Source of the DNA: Nocardioides exalbidus
GTDB taxonomy: Bacteria > Actinomycetota > Actinomycetes > Propionibacteriales > Nocardioidaceae
Reading direction: 5' to 3'
Length of the DNA stretch: 64,000 nt
NCBI RefSeq assembly: GCF_900105585.1
Contig: NZ_FNRT01000002.1
Coordinates: forward strand, 2,976,001 to 3,040,000
In this document: positions 22,220 through 29,971 of the stretch, piece after piece
Numbering within the stretch: the first letter of the stretch is position 1
Layout of the letters: the number at the start of each line of letters is the position of its first letter
Notes under the pieces: model-generated
The model's database searches: none
Told to the model about the DNA's origin: nothing
Seen by the model: only the letters and a program-made list of their open reading frames with translations
Program-made: the position numbers and the translations under genes

Positions 22220-23019
22220 TACATCAGCGAGCCGGGGGTGTCGAGGCTCTCGCCGGTCTCGAGCAGGGTCTTGAGGCCGGACAGGATCATCGGCCAGCCG
22301 CCGTAGAGCTCGGGGTTGGCCTGGTCGGGCAGGCCGTCGTGGATCACGGTGAGCCGGCACGACGTGCCGACCGGGACGATCTGCCAGGTGACCCGGGTGG
22401 TGCCCTGGGCCCTGACCTCGTCGCTCCACAGCGCCTCGAAGGTCTGCACGAGCAGGCGGGGCGGGTCGACCTCGACGTTCGTGCCCTTCGAGATGTCGAC
22501 GGTGCCGGGCACGCCGGCGACGTAGTCGGAGCCGGTGGTCCAGTCGCTCTGCACGCCGACCCCGAAGCTGTAGATCGCGCGCTGCTGCGGGTCGGTGATC
22601 GCCTCCCACAGCCGCTCGGGCGTGGTCTTGATGTAGACCTCGAAGACGGCGGTGCCGGCGGCGACGGGTGCGGTGCCCTGCTCCCACGAGACGGTCTTGA
22701 CGGTGCTCATGTCCTCATCCTCCAGATAGCTCTTGAGGCCGCTGAGCGTCGCCGCCCAGGGCTCGGCGTACTTGCTCACCCAGCGGTCGTGGACGAGCCG
22801 GACCGGGACGGGGTTGAGGAAGTGCAGCTTCTCGCGGCCCTGCTTGCGCGTGGTCACCACGCCGGCCTCCTCGAGCACCCTCAGGTGCTTCATGACGCCG
22901 AACCGGGTCATCTGCACCCGTCCCTCCAGGGCGGTGAGGGTCTGGCCGTCCTCGGTGAAGAGCGCGTCCAGCAGGGCCCGACGGGTCGGGTCTGCCAGCG
23001 CCCTGAACACCTCGTCCAT
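22216..23019 (-). CDS. ArsR-type regulator fused to SRPBCC (AHSA1) domain
   Basis: A 267-residue fusion. Residues 1-100 are an ArsR winged helix (MDEVFRALADPTRRALLDAL, recognition helix around TRFGVMKHLRVLEEAG); no clear metal-binding cysteine cluster is visible. Residues 105-267 are an AHSA1/SRPBCC hydrophobic-cavity domain (VFEVYIKTTPERLWEAITDP). The frame is continuous across the junction; an internal ATG at residue 105 could also give the second domain alone. The ATG at 23019 has TAATGT six bases upstream and no ribosome binding site, so the mRNA is probably leaderless. A perfect inverted repeat lies just upstream. Confidence 0.88.
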   Translation of the reverse strand: MDEVFRALADPTRRALLDALFTEDGQTLTALEGRVQMTRFGVMKHLRVLEEAGVVTTRKQGREKLHFLNPVPVRLVHDRWVSKYAEPWAATLSGLKSYLEDEDMSTVKTVSWEQGTAPVAAGTAVFEVYIKTTPERLWEAITDPQQRAIYSFGVGVQSDWTTGSDYVAGVPGTVDISKGTNVEVDPPRLLVQTFEALWSDEVRAQGTTRVTWQIVPVGTSCRLTVIHDGLPDQANPELYGGWPMILSGLKTLLETGESLDTPGSLMY

Positions 23020-23025
23020 GGCTCG

Positions 23026-23031
23026 ACATTA
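23026..23031 (-). promoter_or_regulatory. -10 element of leaderless ArsR-SRPBCC gene
   Basis: TAATGT on the minus strand, six bases before the ATG. Confidence 0.6.
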
Positions 23032-23032
23032 G

Positions 23033-23048
23033 GTGACCATTTGGTCAC
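23033..23048. promoter_or_regulatory. Candidate ArsR operator
   Basis: GTGACC-ATTT-GGTCAC, a perfect six-base inverted repeat with a four-base spacer, directly upstream of the -10 of the ArsR gene and just before the divergent promoter of the membrane protein gene. Binding would cover both promoters. Confidence 0.7.
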
Positions 23049-23060
23049 GTGTCAACGGTC

Positions 23061-23066
23061 TACCGT
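23061..23066 (+). promoter_or_regulatory. -10 element of leaderless membrane-protein gene
   Basis: TACCGT lies six bases before the ATG at 23073 and so selects that start over the GTG at 23049 and the ATG at 23079. Confidence 0.55.
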
Positions 23067-23072
23067 CAGGGG

Positions 23073-23669
23073 ATGACCATGCCGTCCCGAGCCGTCCTGA
23101 TCGCCCTGCCGGGGCTCACGCTCGCCGTCGCGGGGATGTTCCACCCGCACTCGCTCAGCCACGCCTCGGCCCCGCGCTGGACGATGCTCCACGTGGCGGG
23201 CCTGGTCGTCTTTCCGCTCGTCGGCCTCGCGCTCGCGGCGCTCGTGAGGCAGCGACGCGATCCGGTCGCCGTCGTCGTGGTGCTCACGGCCTACCTCTAC
23301 GCCACGGCCTACTCCGCGCTCGACGTCATCAGCGGCATCGGGGCCGGCTACGTCACCTGGCGCCTGGGCGAGGGCGTCCCGCGACCCGACGAGGTGCGCT
23401 TCCTCTTCGTGATCGGCGGGCGGATCGGGGACGTGGGATCGGTGGCGCTGGTCGTGTGCGCCGCGGTCGTCGCAGCCGACGCGCTGCGGCGGCTGGGACC
23501 GGTGGCGGCACCGGGCCTGCTGGTGGTGCCGGGGGCGCTGCTCGTCCACGTCGGCCACATCTTCGCCCCGACCGGCGTGGCCGGGATGGCGCTCGTGGGC
23601 CTGGCCACGGGCTACCTCGGGTGGTGCGCGACCGACCCGCGGCCCGAACCGCGGCCGACCGCTAGCTAG
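23073..23669 (+). CDS. Membrane protein of unknown function
   Basis: A 198-residue protein with five or six hydrophobic helices; no recognised domain. The N-terminus carries HPHSLSHASAPRWTMLH between the first two helices, and histidines recur near helix ends (GALLVHVGHIFAP), which could hint at metal or heme contact but proves nothing. It is divergent from the ArsR-SRPBCC gene and may be controlled by it. The stop (TAG) interlocks with the stop of the convergent adenosyltransferase gene. Confidence 0.7.
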   Translation: MTMPSRAVLIALPGLTLAVAGMFHPHSLSHASAPRWTMLHVAGLVVFPLVGLALAALVRQRRDPVAVVVVLTAYLYATAYSALDVISGIGAGYVTWRLGEGVPRPDEVRFLFVIGGRIGDVGSVALVVCAAVVAADALRRLGPVAAPGLLVVPGALLVHVGHIFAPTGVAGMALVGLATGYLGWCATDPRPEPRPTAS

Positions 23670-24241
23670 CCCCGCTCGCCGCCGGGGACCCAGAGCACGT
23701 CGCCGTTCGCGCGGTTCGCGTGGCGGGCGAGGATGAAGAGCAGGTCGGAGAGCCGGTTGAGGTAGGTGATCGCGAGCAGGTTCATCGTCTCCTCGTGCTC
23801 GGCCCACGCCGCCCAGCCGGCGCGCTCCGCACGTCGTACGACGGTCCGCGCCACGTGCAGGTGGGCGGCCCCGAGGGTGCCGCCGTTGAGGATGAAGGAG
23901 CGCAGCGCCGGCAGCTCCTCGTTGTAGTGGTCGCACCAGGCCTCGAGCCGGTCGACGTAGTCCTGCTCGACGCGCAGGGGCGGGTACTCCGGGTCGGGGA
24001 CGACGGGCGTGGAGAAGTCGGCGCCCACGTCGAAGAGGTCGTTCTGCACGTGGGTGAGGACGGCGACGACGTCGTCGTCGAGGTCGCCCTGCGCGAGGGC
24101 GACGCCGATGTGGGCGTTGCCCTCGTCGACGCAGGCGTAGGCCTCGAGGCGCAGGTCCGTCTTCGAGGTCTCGCTCATGTCGCCGAGCCGGGTCCGTCCG
24201 GCGTCGCCGGTGCGGGTGTAGATGCGCGTCAGGTTGACCAT
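23666..24241 (-). CDS. Cob(I)alamin adenosyltransferase, PduO type
   Basis: Transfers the adenosyl group of ATP to cob(I)alamin to make coenzyme B12. The 191-residue protein has the ATP-binding N-terminus TRTGDAGRTRLGD (residues 9-21) and the signature RRAERAGW plus NRLSDLLFILAR near the C-terminus, all typical of the PduO family. Mycobacteria carry a homologue at the same place behind atpC. The B12-dependent mutase gene meaA lies 545 bases away, so the two may work together. TAGGCT sits seven bases before the ATG, indicating a leaderless mRNA. Confidence 0.92.
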   Translation of the reverse strand: MVNLTRIYTRTGDAGRTRLGDMSETSKTDLRLEAYACVDEGNAHIGVALAQGDLDDDVVAVLTHVQNDLFDVGADFSTPVVPDPEYPPLRVEQDYVDRLEAWCDHYNEELPALRSFILNGGTLGAAHLHVARTVVRRAERAGWAAWAEHEETMNLLAITYLNRLSDLLFILARHANRANGDVLWVPGGERG

Positions 24242-24248
24242 GGTGCGG

Positions 24249-24254
24249 AGCCTA
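24249..24254 (-). promoter_or_regulatory. -10 element of leaderless adenosyltransferase gene
   Basis: TAGGCT on the minus strand, seven bases before the ATG at 24241. Confidence 0.55.
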
Positions 24255-24417
24255 CGGCGCGTCCCGCCCGGGAGCTCGACCAGGAGCTCGGTCGGGAGCC
24301 GCCGGCGCGACTCGCCGAAAAGGTGAGGCGGCGATGCAACCGAAAGGAGTACAACGGCGTCTATGAGGTGACAGCAGTCACGCGGCGACGTCGGGGGACG
24401 TCGGGAAGGGGCACCCG

Positions 24418-24726
24418 ATGAACATCTTCACCGATGGCGCCACCCTGGTCCTGCAGGGGCCGTTCGACGTGCGCAGCACGTGGGAGGTCCGCAACGCGAT
24501 CTACGAGCGGCTCGAGGGCTTCGACGACGACGTCGTCATCGACATGACCGATGTGACGACGATCGACGCGACCGCGCTGCGCCTGCTCGCGGTCGCCACC
24601 CGCGCCGCCTGGCTGTCCGGCCACCACCTCACGGTCCGCAACCCCGGCCCGGCCGTGCGACGGATGGCCCACCTGACCAGGCTCGCCCACGCGATCGAGG
24701 TCGAGCGGGTGGCCGCCACCGCGTGA
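24418..24726 (+). CDS. STAS-domain protein (anti-anti-sigma-like)
   Basis: A 102-residue single STAS domain. The stretch VVIDMTDVTTIDATALRLL aligns with the phosphorylation-loop region of SpoIIAA/RsbV proteins, with a threonine (IDAT) at the site usually phosphorylated. Such proteins release sigma factors from anti-sigma kinases, but no kinase or sigma gene is nearby, so the partner is unknown. AAGGGG lies about six bases before the ATG. The 176 bases upstream hold no gene; a small GTGAC-AGCA-GTCAC inverted repeat lies at 24368-24381. Confidence 0.8.
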   Translation: MNIFTDGATLVLQGPFDVRSTWEVRNAIYERLEGFDDDVVIDMTDVTTIDATALRLLAVATRAAWLSGHHLTVRNPGPAVRRMAHLTRLAHAIEVERVAATA

Positions 24727-24748
24727 GGCATCTGTCACATCGGGGACT

Positions 24749-24779
24749 GGTGACTCACTGGTAACCACCGTCCTACATT
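24749..24779 (+). promoter_or_regulatory. Promoter of leaderless meaA
   Basis: The -10 TACATT (24774-24779) lies six bases before the ATG; a partial -35 (GTGACT, 24750-24755) is 18 bases further up. Confidence 0.6.
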
Positions 24780-24785
24780 GACCTC

Positions 24786-26786
24786 ATGAGCGATGCCGCA
24801 GGTCAGAAGGACCGCCCCTGGGTGATGCGGACGTACGCCGGCCACTCCACGGCCGCCGCGTCCAACGCGCTCTACCGCACCAACCTGGCCAAGGGGCAGA
24901 CCGGCCTCAGCGTCGCGTTCGACCTGCCCACGCAGACCGGCTACGACCCCGACAGCCCGCTCAGCCGCGGCGAGGTCGGCAAGGTCGGCGTACCGGTCCC
25001 GCACCTGGGCGAGATGCGCAAGCTCTTCGACGGGATCCCGCTCACCGAGATGAACACCTCGATGACGATCAACGCCGTCGCGATGTGGATGCTCGCGATG
25101 TACCAGGTCGTCGCGGAGGAGCAGAACCCGGACCTCGCGCCCGAGGAGGTCGCCGCGCAGCTCGCCGGCACCACCCAGAACGACATCATCAAGGAGTACC
25201 TCTCGCGGGGGACGTACGCCTTCCCGCCCGAGGCCTCGATGCGGCTGATCGCCGACATGATCGCCTACACCGTCCACCAGGTCCCGAAGTGGAACCCGAT
25301 CAACATCTGCAGCTACCACCTGCAGGAGGCCGGCGCGACGCCGACGCAGGAGCTCGCCTACGCGCTGAGCACCGCGATCGCCGTGCTCGACCAGGTCAGG
25401 GACGCAGGCCAGGTGTCCGAGGACGACTTCGAGAAGGTCGTCGGCCGCATCTCGTTCTTCGTCAACGCCGGGGTGCGCTTCGTCGAGGAGACCTGCAAGA
25501 TGCGGGCCTTCGTGCAGCTCTGGGACGAGATCACCCAGGAGCGCTACGGGGTCCGTGACCCGAAGATGCGCCGCTTCCGCTACGGCGTCCAGGTCAACTC
25601 GCTCGGCCTCACCGAGGCCCAGCCGGAGAACAACGTGCAGCGCATCGTGCTCGAGATGCTCGGGGTGACGCTGTCGAAGAACGCTCGCGCCCGCGCGCTC
25701 CAGCTGCCCGCCTGGAACGAAGCGCTCGGCCTGCCGCGACCGTGGGACCAGCAGTGGTCGCTGCGGCTGCAGCAGGTGCTGGCCTTCGAGTCCGACCTGC
25801 TGGAGTACGACGACATCTTCGACGGCTCGCACGTGATCGAGGCCAAGGTCGCCGAGCTCGTCGAGGGGGCCAAGGCCGAGATCGACCGGGTCCAGGCGAT
25901 GGGTGGGGCGATCGCCGCCGTCGACTACATGAAGTCCGAGCTGGTCTCCTCCCACGCCGCCCGGCGCGCGCGCATCGAGTCGGGCGAGGAGGTCATCGTG
26001 GGCGTCAACAAGTACGAGACGACCGAGGAGTCGCCGCTCACCGCCGACCTCGACGGCGCGATCATGGCCGCCGACCCCGAGGCGGAGAACGCCGCGCGTG
26101 CGAGCGTGGAGGCGTGGAAGGCGGAGCGTGACGAGGCCGAGGTCGCGGCGGCGCTCGAGGCGCTCGCGGCAGCCGCCAAGACCGACGAGAACCTCATGGC
26201 GCCGACCCTGGCTGCGGCCCGCGCCGGCGCGACGACCGGGGAGTGGGCCGGGACGCTGCGCTCGGTCTTCGGCGAGTACCGCGGACCGACCGGCGTCGCC
26301 GGCGCCGTCGTCGCAGAGGCTGGAGCCGAGCTGTCCGCCGTGCGCGACCGGGTGAGGGCGACCGGCGACGAGCTGGGTGGCCGCCTGCGGCTGCTCGTCG
26401 GCAAGCCGGGCCTCGACGGCCACTCCAACGGCGCCGAGCAGGTCGCCGTCCGGGCCCGCGACGCCGGTTTCGAGGTGATCTACCAGGGCATCCGGCTGAC
26501 GCCCGCCCAGATCGTCGCGGCCGCCGTCGCCGAGGACGTCCACTGCATCGGCCTGTCGATCCTGTCCGGCTCGCACATGGAGCTGGTGCCCGACGTCCTC
26601 GACGGACTCCGGGAGGCCGGGCTCTCCGACATCCCGGTGATCGTCGGCGGGATCATCCCCGACTCCGACGGCCGCAGGCTGCGCGAGCTCGGTGTCGCCG
26701 CCGTCTACACGCCGAAGGACTACGGGCTCACCCAGATCATGGACGGGATCGTCGACGTGATCCGTTCGGCGGGCGGCCTCGACTGA
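24786..26786 (+). CDS. meaA: MeaA / ethylmalonyl-CoA mutase-type B12 mutase
   Basis: Coenzyme B12-dependent acyl-CoA mutase, 666 residues, with substrate-binding barrel and B12 domain in one chain. The N-terminus has RTYAGHSTAAASN and FDLPTQTGYDPDSP, the mutase barrel signature; the B12 lower-ligand motif DxHxxG is D544-G-H546-S-N-G549, followed by a GG-containing nucleotide-loop region (VIVGGIIPDSD). A single-chain enzyme of this length and sequence style matches MeaA, the ethylmalonyl-CoA mutase of the ethylmalonyl-CoA pathway, rather than two-subunit methylmalonyl-CoA mutase. ccr at 42756-44096 supports this. Isobutyryl-CoA or methylmalonyl-CoA use cannot be ruled out. Confidence 0.9.
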   Translation: MSDAAGQKDRPWVMRTYAGHSTAAASNALYRTNLAKGQTGLSVAFDLPTQTGYDPDSPLSRGEVGKVGVPVPHLGEMRKLFDGIPLTEMNTSMTINAVAMWMLAMYQVVAEEQNPDLAPEEVAAQLAGTTQNDIIKEYLSRGTYAFPPEASMRLIADMIAYTVHQVPKWNPINICSYHLQEAGATPTQELAYALSTAIAVLDQVRDAGQVSEDDFEKVVGRISFFVNAGVRFVEETCKMRAFVQLWDEITQERYGVRDPKMRRFRYGVQVNSLGLTEAQPENNVQRIVLEMLGVTLSKNARARALQLPAWNEALGLPRPWDQQWSLRLQQVLAFESDLLEYDDIFDGSHVIEAKVAELVEGAKAEIDRVQAMGGAIAAVDYMKSELVSSHAARRARIESGEEVIVGVNKYETTEESPLTADLDGAIMAADPEAENAARASVEAWKAERDEAEVAAALEALAAAAKTDENLMAPTLAAARAGATTGEWAGTLRSVFGEYRGPTGVAGAVVAEAGAELSAVRDRVRATGDELGGRLRLLVGKPGLDGHSNGAEQVAVRARDAGFEVIYQGIRLTPAQIVAAAVAEDVHCIGLSILSGSHMELVPDVLDGLREAGLSDIPVIVGGIIPDSDGRRLRELGVAAVYTPKDYGLTQIMDGIVDVIRSAGGLD

Positions 26787-26808
26787 CCCGACCTGCAAGA
26801 CTCCACGC

Positions 26809-27738
26809 ATGCCCACCCCTCCGCGTCGCGTGATCGTGGTCGGGGCCGGCGTGGTCGGGTTGACGTGTGCGGTGCGGCTGCTCGAGGCCGGCCACCGCGT
26901 CGACGTCGTCGCCCGCGACCTGCCGCTCGAGACGACCTCCGCGGTCGCCGCCGCGCTCTGGTACCCCTACAAGGCGCTGTCCCACGACCGCGTGACGGCC
27001 TGGTCCGCGACGACGTACGCCGCTCTCGAGGAGCTCGCCGCCGACGACGCGACCGGCGTGCGGATGCTCACCGGCACCGAGGTCCTGTCGACCCCGCAGC
27101 CTGACCCGTGGTGGCGCGAGGCCGTTCCCGCGCTCGACCGCGAGACGTCGCTGCCGCCCGGGTACGCCGACGGCTGGACGTTCGTCAGCCCGGTCCTCGA
27201 CATGCCGGTGCACCTGCGCTGGCTCGCCGGCCGGATCGAGGAGCTCGGCGGCACGCTCACCCGGATGAACCTCTCGGCCCTGCCCGACGACGGCAGCCTC
27301 GTGGTCAACGCCACCGGTCTCGGCGCCCGCCACTTCGGGGCCGACCAGTTGGTCACGCCGGTGCGCGGCCAGGTCGTGGTGGTCGAGCAGGTCGGGCTTG
27401 AGCGCTGGACGCTCGACGGCGGCTCGTCGGGCCGGGGGCTGACCTACGTCGTCCCGCGCAGGAGCGAGATCGTGCTCGGCGGCACCGACGTCGAGGGGGA
27501 GTGGAGCCGCACGCCGGACCCGGTCGTGGCCGAGGAGATCCGGCACCGGGCGATCGCCCTGGTCCCCGCGATCGAGGGCGCCCGGGTCCTGCGGCACAAG
27601 GTGGGCCTACGCCCGGCCCGTCCGGAGGTGCGGCTCGAGCGGGTCGGCGAGGTCATCCACTGCTACGGCCACGGAGGCGCGGGCGTCACGCTCGCGTGGG
27701 GGTGCGCCGACGACGTGGTGGGGCTGGCCGATGGCTGA
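26809..27738 (+). CDS. FAD-dependent D-amino-acid oxidase
   Basis: Oxidises D-amino acids to keto acids, with hydrogen peroxide as by-product. The 309-residue protein begins with the FAD motif VIVVGAGVVGLTCA and ends with the family signature IHCYGHGGAGVTLAWG; AAALWYPYK near residue 48 is also typical. It lies 22 bases after meaA and overlaps the next gene by eight bases. Which D-amino acid is used is unknown. Confidence 0.92.
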   Translation: MPTPPRRVIVVGAGVVGLTCAVRLLEAGHRVDVVARDLPLETTSAVAAALWYPYKALSHDRVTAWSATTYAALEELAADDATGVRMLTGTEVLSTPQPDPWWREAVPALDRETSLPPGYADGWTFVSPVLDMPVHLRWLAGRIEELGGTLTRMNLSALPDDGSLVVNATGLGARHFGADQLVTPVRGQVVVVEQVGLERWTLDGGSSGRGLTYVVPRRSEIVLGGTDVEGEWSRTPDPVVAEEIRHRAIALVPAIEGARVLRHKVGLRPARPEVRLERVGEVIHCYGHGGAGVTLAWGCADDVVGLADG

Positions 27739-28342
27739 CGCGCAGGTCTCGCGGGTCGTCGTGGCCCGGCACGGCGAGGCGCTCTACGAGTCCGAGCTCC
27801 TGAGCGACGCGGGCGGGTGGCTCAGCCCGCAGGGCCGTGTGCAGGCAGTCGGGCTGGCCGAGCAGCTCGCCGGTGAGCGGATCACGCGCGTGTGCACGAG
27901 CGACATGTCGCGCGCCGTCCAGACCGGCGAGATCGTGGCCGCGCGGCTGGAGGTCGACGTGGTGGTCCGCAAGGGGATCCGCGAGTTCGGCGTCGGCGCC
28001 GCGGCGGGCACGACCGGGGTGCCGGACCCGTTCGCCGGCACCTTCGCGGCGTGGGTCTCGGGCGACCTCTCGGCTCGCATCCCCGGCGGGGAGAGCGGCG
28101 ACGAGGTCGTCGCACGCTGGACGTCGGTCCTCGAGGAGGTGGCCGACGAGCACCGGGACGGGACGGCGCTGGTGGTCAGCCACGGAGGCGTGATGAGCAT
28201 GGTGCTCCCGCTGCTGGCGACCAACCTCGATCCCGGGCACGCCCGCGACCGGCCCATCCCGAACTGCGGCTCCGCGGTGGTGGAGCGACAGGCCGGCCGG
28301 TGGGTCGCCCGGTCGTGGCTGGGGGACCAGCTCGCTCCGTGA
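27731..28342 (+). CDS. Histidine phosphatase superfamily protein
   Basis: A 203-residue phosphoglycerate-mutase-like protein. The catalytic motif is ARHGE (RHG, residues 13-15), the second arginine region is TSDMSRAVQTGEIVA and the second histidine is in VVSHGG near residue 153. The substrate is unknown; such enzymes act on small phosphates or as cofactor phosphatases. It overlaps the D-amino-acid oxidase gene by eight bases and is probably co-transcribed. Confidence 0.88.
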   Translation: MADAQVSRVVVARHGEALYESELLSDAGGWLSPQGRVQAVGLAEQLAGERITRVCTSDMSRAVQTGEIVAARLEVDVVVRKGIREFGVGAAAGTTGVPDPFAGTFAAWVSGDLSARIPGGESGDEVVARWTSVLEEVADEHRDGTALVVSHGGVMSMVLPLLATNLDPGHARDRPIPNCGSAVVERQAGRWVARSWLGDQLAP

Positions 28343-28344
28343 CG

Positions 28345-28363
28345 TGAGGTAAGGCTGTCCTCA
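28345..28363 (+). promoter_or_regulatory. DtxR/IdeR-type iron-box-like site
   Basis: TGAGGTAAGGCTGTCCTCA matches the 19-base actinobacterial iron-box consensus TTAGGTTAGGCTAACCTAA at 14 positions and is itself a good palindrome (TGAGG...CCTCA). It covers the -35 region of the promoter of the next gene, where an iron-loaded DtxR/IdeR repressor would block RNA polymerase. Confidence 0.6.
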
Positions 28364-28373
28364 ATTCGTTGTG

Positions 28374-28379
28374 TACAGT
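28374..28379 (+). promoter_or_regulatory. -10 element of leaderless small-protein gene
   Basis: TACAGT lies six bases before the GTG at 28386, with no ribosome binding site, and just behind the iron-box-like site. Confidence 0.6.
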
Positions 28380-28385
28380 TCCCGC

Positions 28386-28577
28386 GTGGGGTCATCGAAG
28401 AAGGGCAAGGCGAAGGTCGCCAAGCTGCCCAAGAAGAAGTGCTGCGTGTCGTCGTCGCGCTGCAAGCGGTGCCCCATCCGCATGCTCAAGGAGGGCACCC
28501 TGCCCCCGGGCTACACCGTCAAGAAGCGGCGCCTGGTGAAGATCGAGGTCAAGGGCGGCAAGAAGAAGGCCGCCTGA
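28386..28577 (+). CDS. Small basic Cys-rich protein of unknown function
   Basis: A 63-residue protein, very rich in lysine and arginine (about a third of residues), with one cysteine cluster KKCCVSSSRCKRCPIRM (C-C-x5-C-x2-C) that could bind a metal or an iron-sulfur centre. No known family is recognised. The GTG at 28386 is selected by the leaderless -10 six bases upstream; an upstream GTG at 28371 lies inside the -10 region. The iron-box-like operator suggests production when iron is scarce. It could be a nucleic-acid-binding or metal-handling protein; this is inference only. Confidence 0.7.
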   Translation: MGSSKKGKAKVAKLPKKKCCVSSSRCKRCPIRMLKEGTLPPGYTVKKRRLVKIEVKGGKKKAA

Positions 28578-28601
28578 GGTCGATCCCTCGGAGGTCGAGC
28601 C

Positions 28602-29042
28602 TCAGAGGAGCAGCAGCACGACCACGCTCGCGATCGCCATCACCAGCAGCGCGATGCCCATCCGGACGGCCATGCCCTTGAGCCACAGGGACATCACCGT
28701 CTCGGGCTGCCCCGAACGGCTCAGCGGCACCGCCTCCAGCACCGCCCTCGGCTCGATCGGGCCGTAGACGTGCGGATAGGTGTCGTCGCCCACCGGGTCG
28801 ACGCGGACCTCCGACGTGAGTCGTGCCGGGTCGATGGTGAGGAGCACGAGGTCCTCGCGCAGCGACCGGTAGTAGCGGTCGAAGACCCCCTGCACCTGGT
28901 CGCGCCGGCTCGCGTGGATGAACCCCTCCTCGGCGAGCGAGCGGCCGACCGTCGAGGTGGTGTAGGTGCCGGTGTCGAGCGCCGTGCGCCACTCCGCGGC
29001 GGTGGCGATGTGGAAGATGCGCTCGGGCGGCTGCTGCGTCAC
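28602..29042 (-). CDS. DUF952-domain protein with C-terminal membrane anchor
   Basis: A 146-residue protein. Residues 8-110 form a DUF952 domain (FHIATAAEWRTAL, GFIHAS, HVYGPIEPRAV), a fold related to glutathione S-transferase-like C-terminal or ADP-ribosyl-transfer-type folds with no settled role. The last 20 residues form one hydrophobic helix ending VVVLLLL, an unusual tail anchor for this family. The GTG start has TACCCT exactly six bases upstream and no ribosome binding site. Confidence 0.8.
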   Translation of the reverse strand: MTQQPPERIFHIATAAEWRTALDTGTYTTSTVGRSLAEEGFIHASRRDQVQGVFDRYYRSLREDLVLLTIDPARLTSEVRVDPVGDDTYPHVYGPIEPRAVLEAVPLSRSGQPETVMSLWLKGMAVRMGIALLVMAIASVVVLLLL

Positions 29043-29048
29043 CGGCAG

Positions 29049-29054
29049 AGGGTA
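29049..29054 (-). promoter_or_regulatory. -10 element of leaderless DUF952 gene
   Basis: TACCCT on the minus strand, six bases before the GTG at 29042. Confidence 0.5.
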
Positions 29055-29084
29055 GCGCCGCGGCCGCCCGAGGTCCCGCAGGGC

Positions 29085-29846
29085 TCAGCAGGAGAGGTTC
29101 GGGCCCGGGTCGACGCCGAGGATCGAGGTGAAGCGCAGGTAGGTGTCGACGCGGCTCTGCACCTGGGCCGGGTTGCCCCCGTCGCACTCGAGCGAGCCGT
29201 TGATGCTGCGGATCGTGCCGCCGAAGCCCTGCGCGGCGATCGCGTCGTGGGCGGGCATGCTGTTGGGGCCGGACTGCGTCATCCAGTACCAGATGCCGGT
29301 CTGCCAGGCGACGGACGCGTCGTTCTTGACCAGGTCGGGGTTGTTCAGCAGGTCGATGCCGAGGGCGTCGCCGGCGGCCTTGTAGTTGAAGTTCCAGCTC
29401 AGCTGGATCGGGCCGCGACCGTGGTAGGCCGACTGGCCGGCGGGGCAGCCGTAGGGCTGGCTCGTGTCGCAGTAGAGCGGCCAGTTCGCCTGGTCGAGCT
29501 CCTCGACGTAGCGAAGCTGGCCCGACTCGTGGTCGATGTTGGCGAGGAACGCCGCGGCCTCACGCAGTCGCTGGGTGTCGTCGCCGGTGCCGGTGAAGGC
29601 GGGGTAGGTGCCCACGGCGTCGATGAGCCCGGAGTAGGAGTAGAACGCGATGCGCTGCGGGAACATCTCGTCGAACTGGGCCTCGCTCACGGGGAAGCCC
29701 GCCAGCTGCGCGCTCGCCGCGGGGGCAGCGTCGTACGTCGTGGCCTCCGGGGCAGCGCTCGCGGAGCCGCCCCCGAGGACGGGCACGGACAGCGCGGCCG
29801 CGAGGGCCAGGGTGGGGAGCAGGGACGTTCGTCGGTCGTGTCGCAC
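29085..29846 (-). CDS. Secreted GH19 chitinase-like glycoside hydrolase
   Basis: A 253-residue exported protein. Residues 1-32 form a signal peptide ([20 protein letters not shown], cut after SASA). The catalytic domain follows the bacterial GH19 pattern: FLANIDHESG with the general acid glutamate, RYVEE with the second glutamate about ten residues on, and YHGRGPIQLSWNFNY. Four cysteines probably pair as disulfides. No chitin-binding domain is present. It may degrade chitin or act as a peptidoglycan-active lysozyme-like enzyme. A possible -10 (TACGGT, 29906-29911) lies about 60 bases upstream. Confidence 0.87.
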   Translation of the reverse strand: MRHDRRTSLLPTLALAAALSVPVLGGGSASAAPEATTYDAAPAASAQLAGFPVSEAQFDEMFPQRIAFYSYSGLIDAVGTYPAFTGTGDDTQRLREAAAFLANIDHESGQLRYVEELDQANWPLYCDTSQPYGCPAGQSAYHGRGPIQLSWNFNYKAAGDALGIDLLNNPDLVKNDASVAWQTGIWYWMTQSGPNSMPAHDAIAAQGFGGTIRSINGSLECDGGNPAQVQSRVDTYLRFTSILGVDPGPNLSC

Positions 29847-29971
29847 GGTCCGATCTCGCTTCCGTCTCAGCGCGGTGGACCCGAGATGGCCACCGCTCTG
29901 CTTCGACCGTAGCGAGGATCCAGGGGCCGTGCGGACCGAATTGGTGCAGAGCCCTTACAAAAGGGGGTCGG

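Noticed and set aside
22216..23019. ArsR-SRPBCC read-through considered as a sequencing error joining two genes
   Set aside because: The frame is continuous without low-quality signs, and such fusions occur in other actinobacteria.
24368..24381. GTGAC-AGCA-GTCAC ahead of the STAS gene as an operator
   Set aside because: Short arms and no promoter elements around it; it is only mentioned with the gene.
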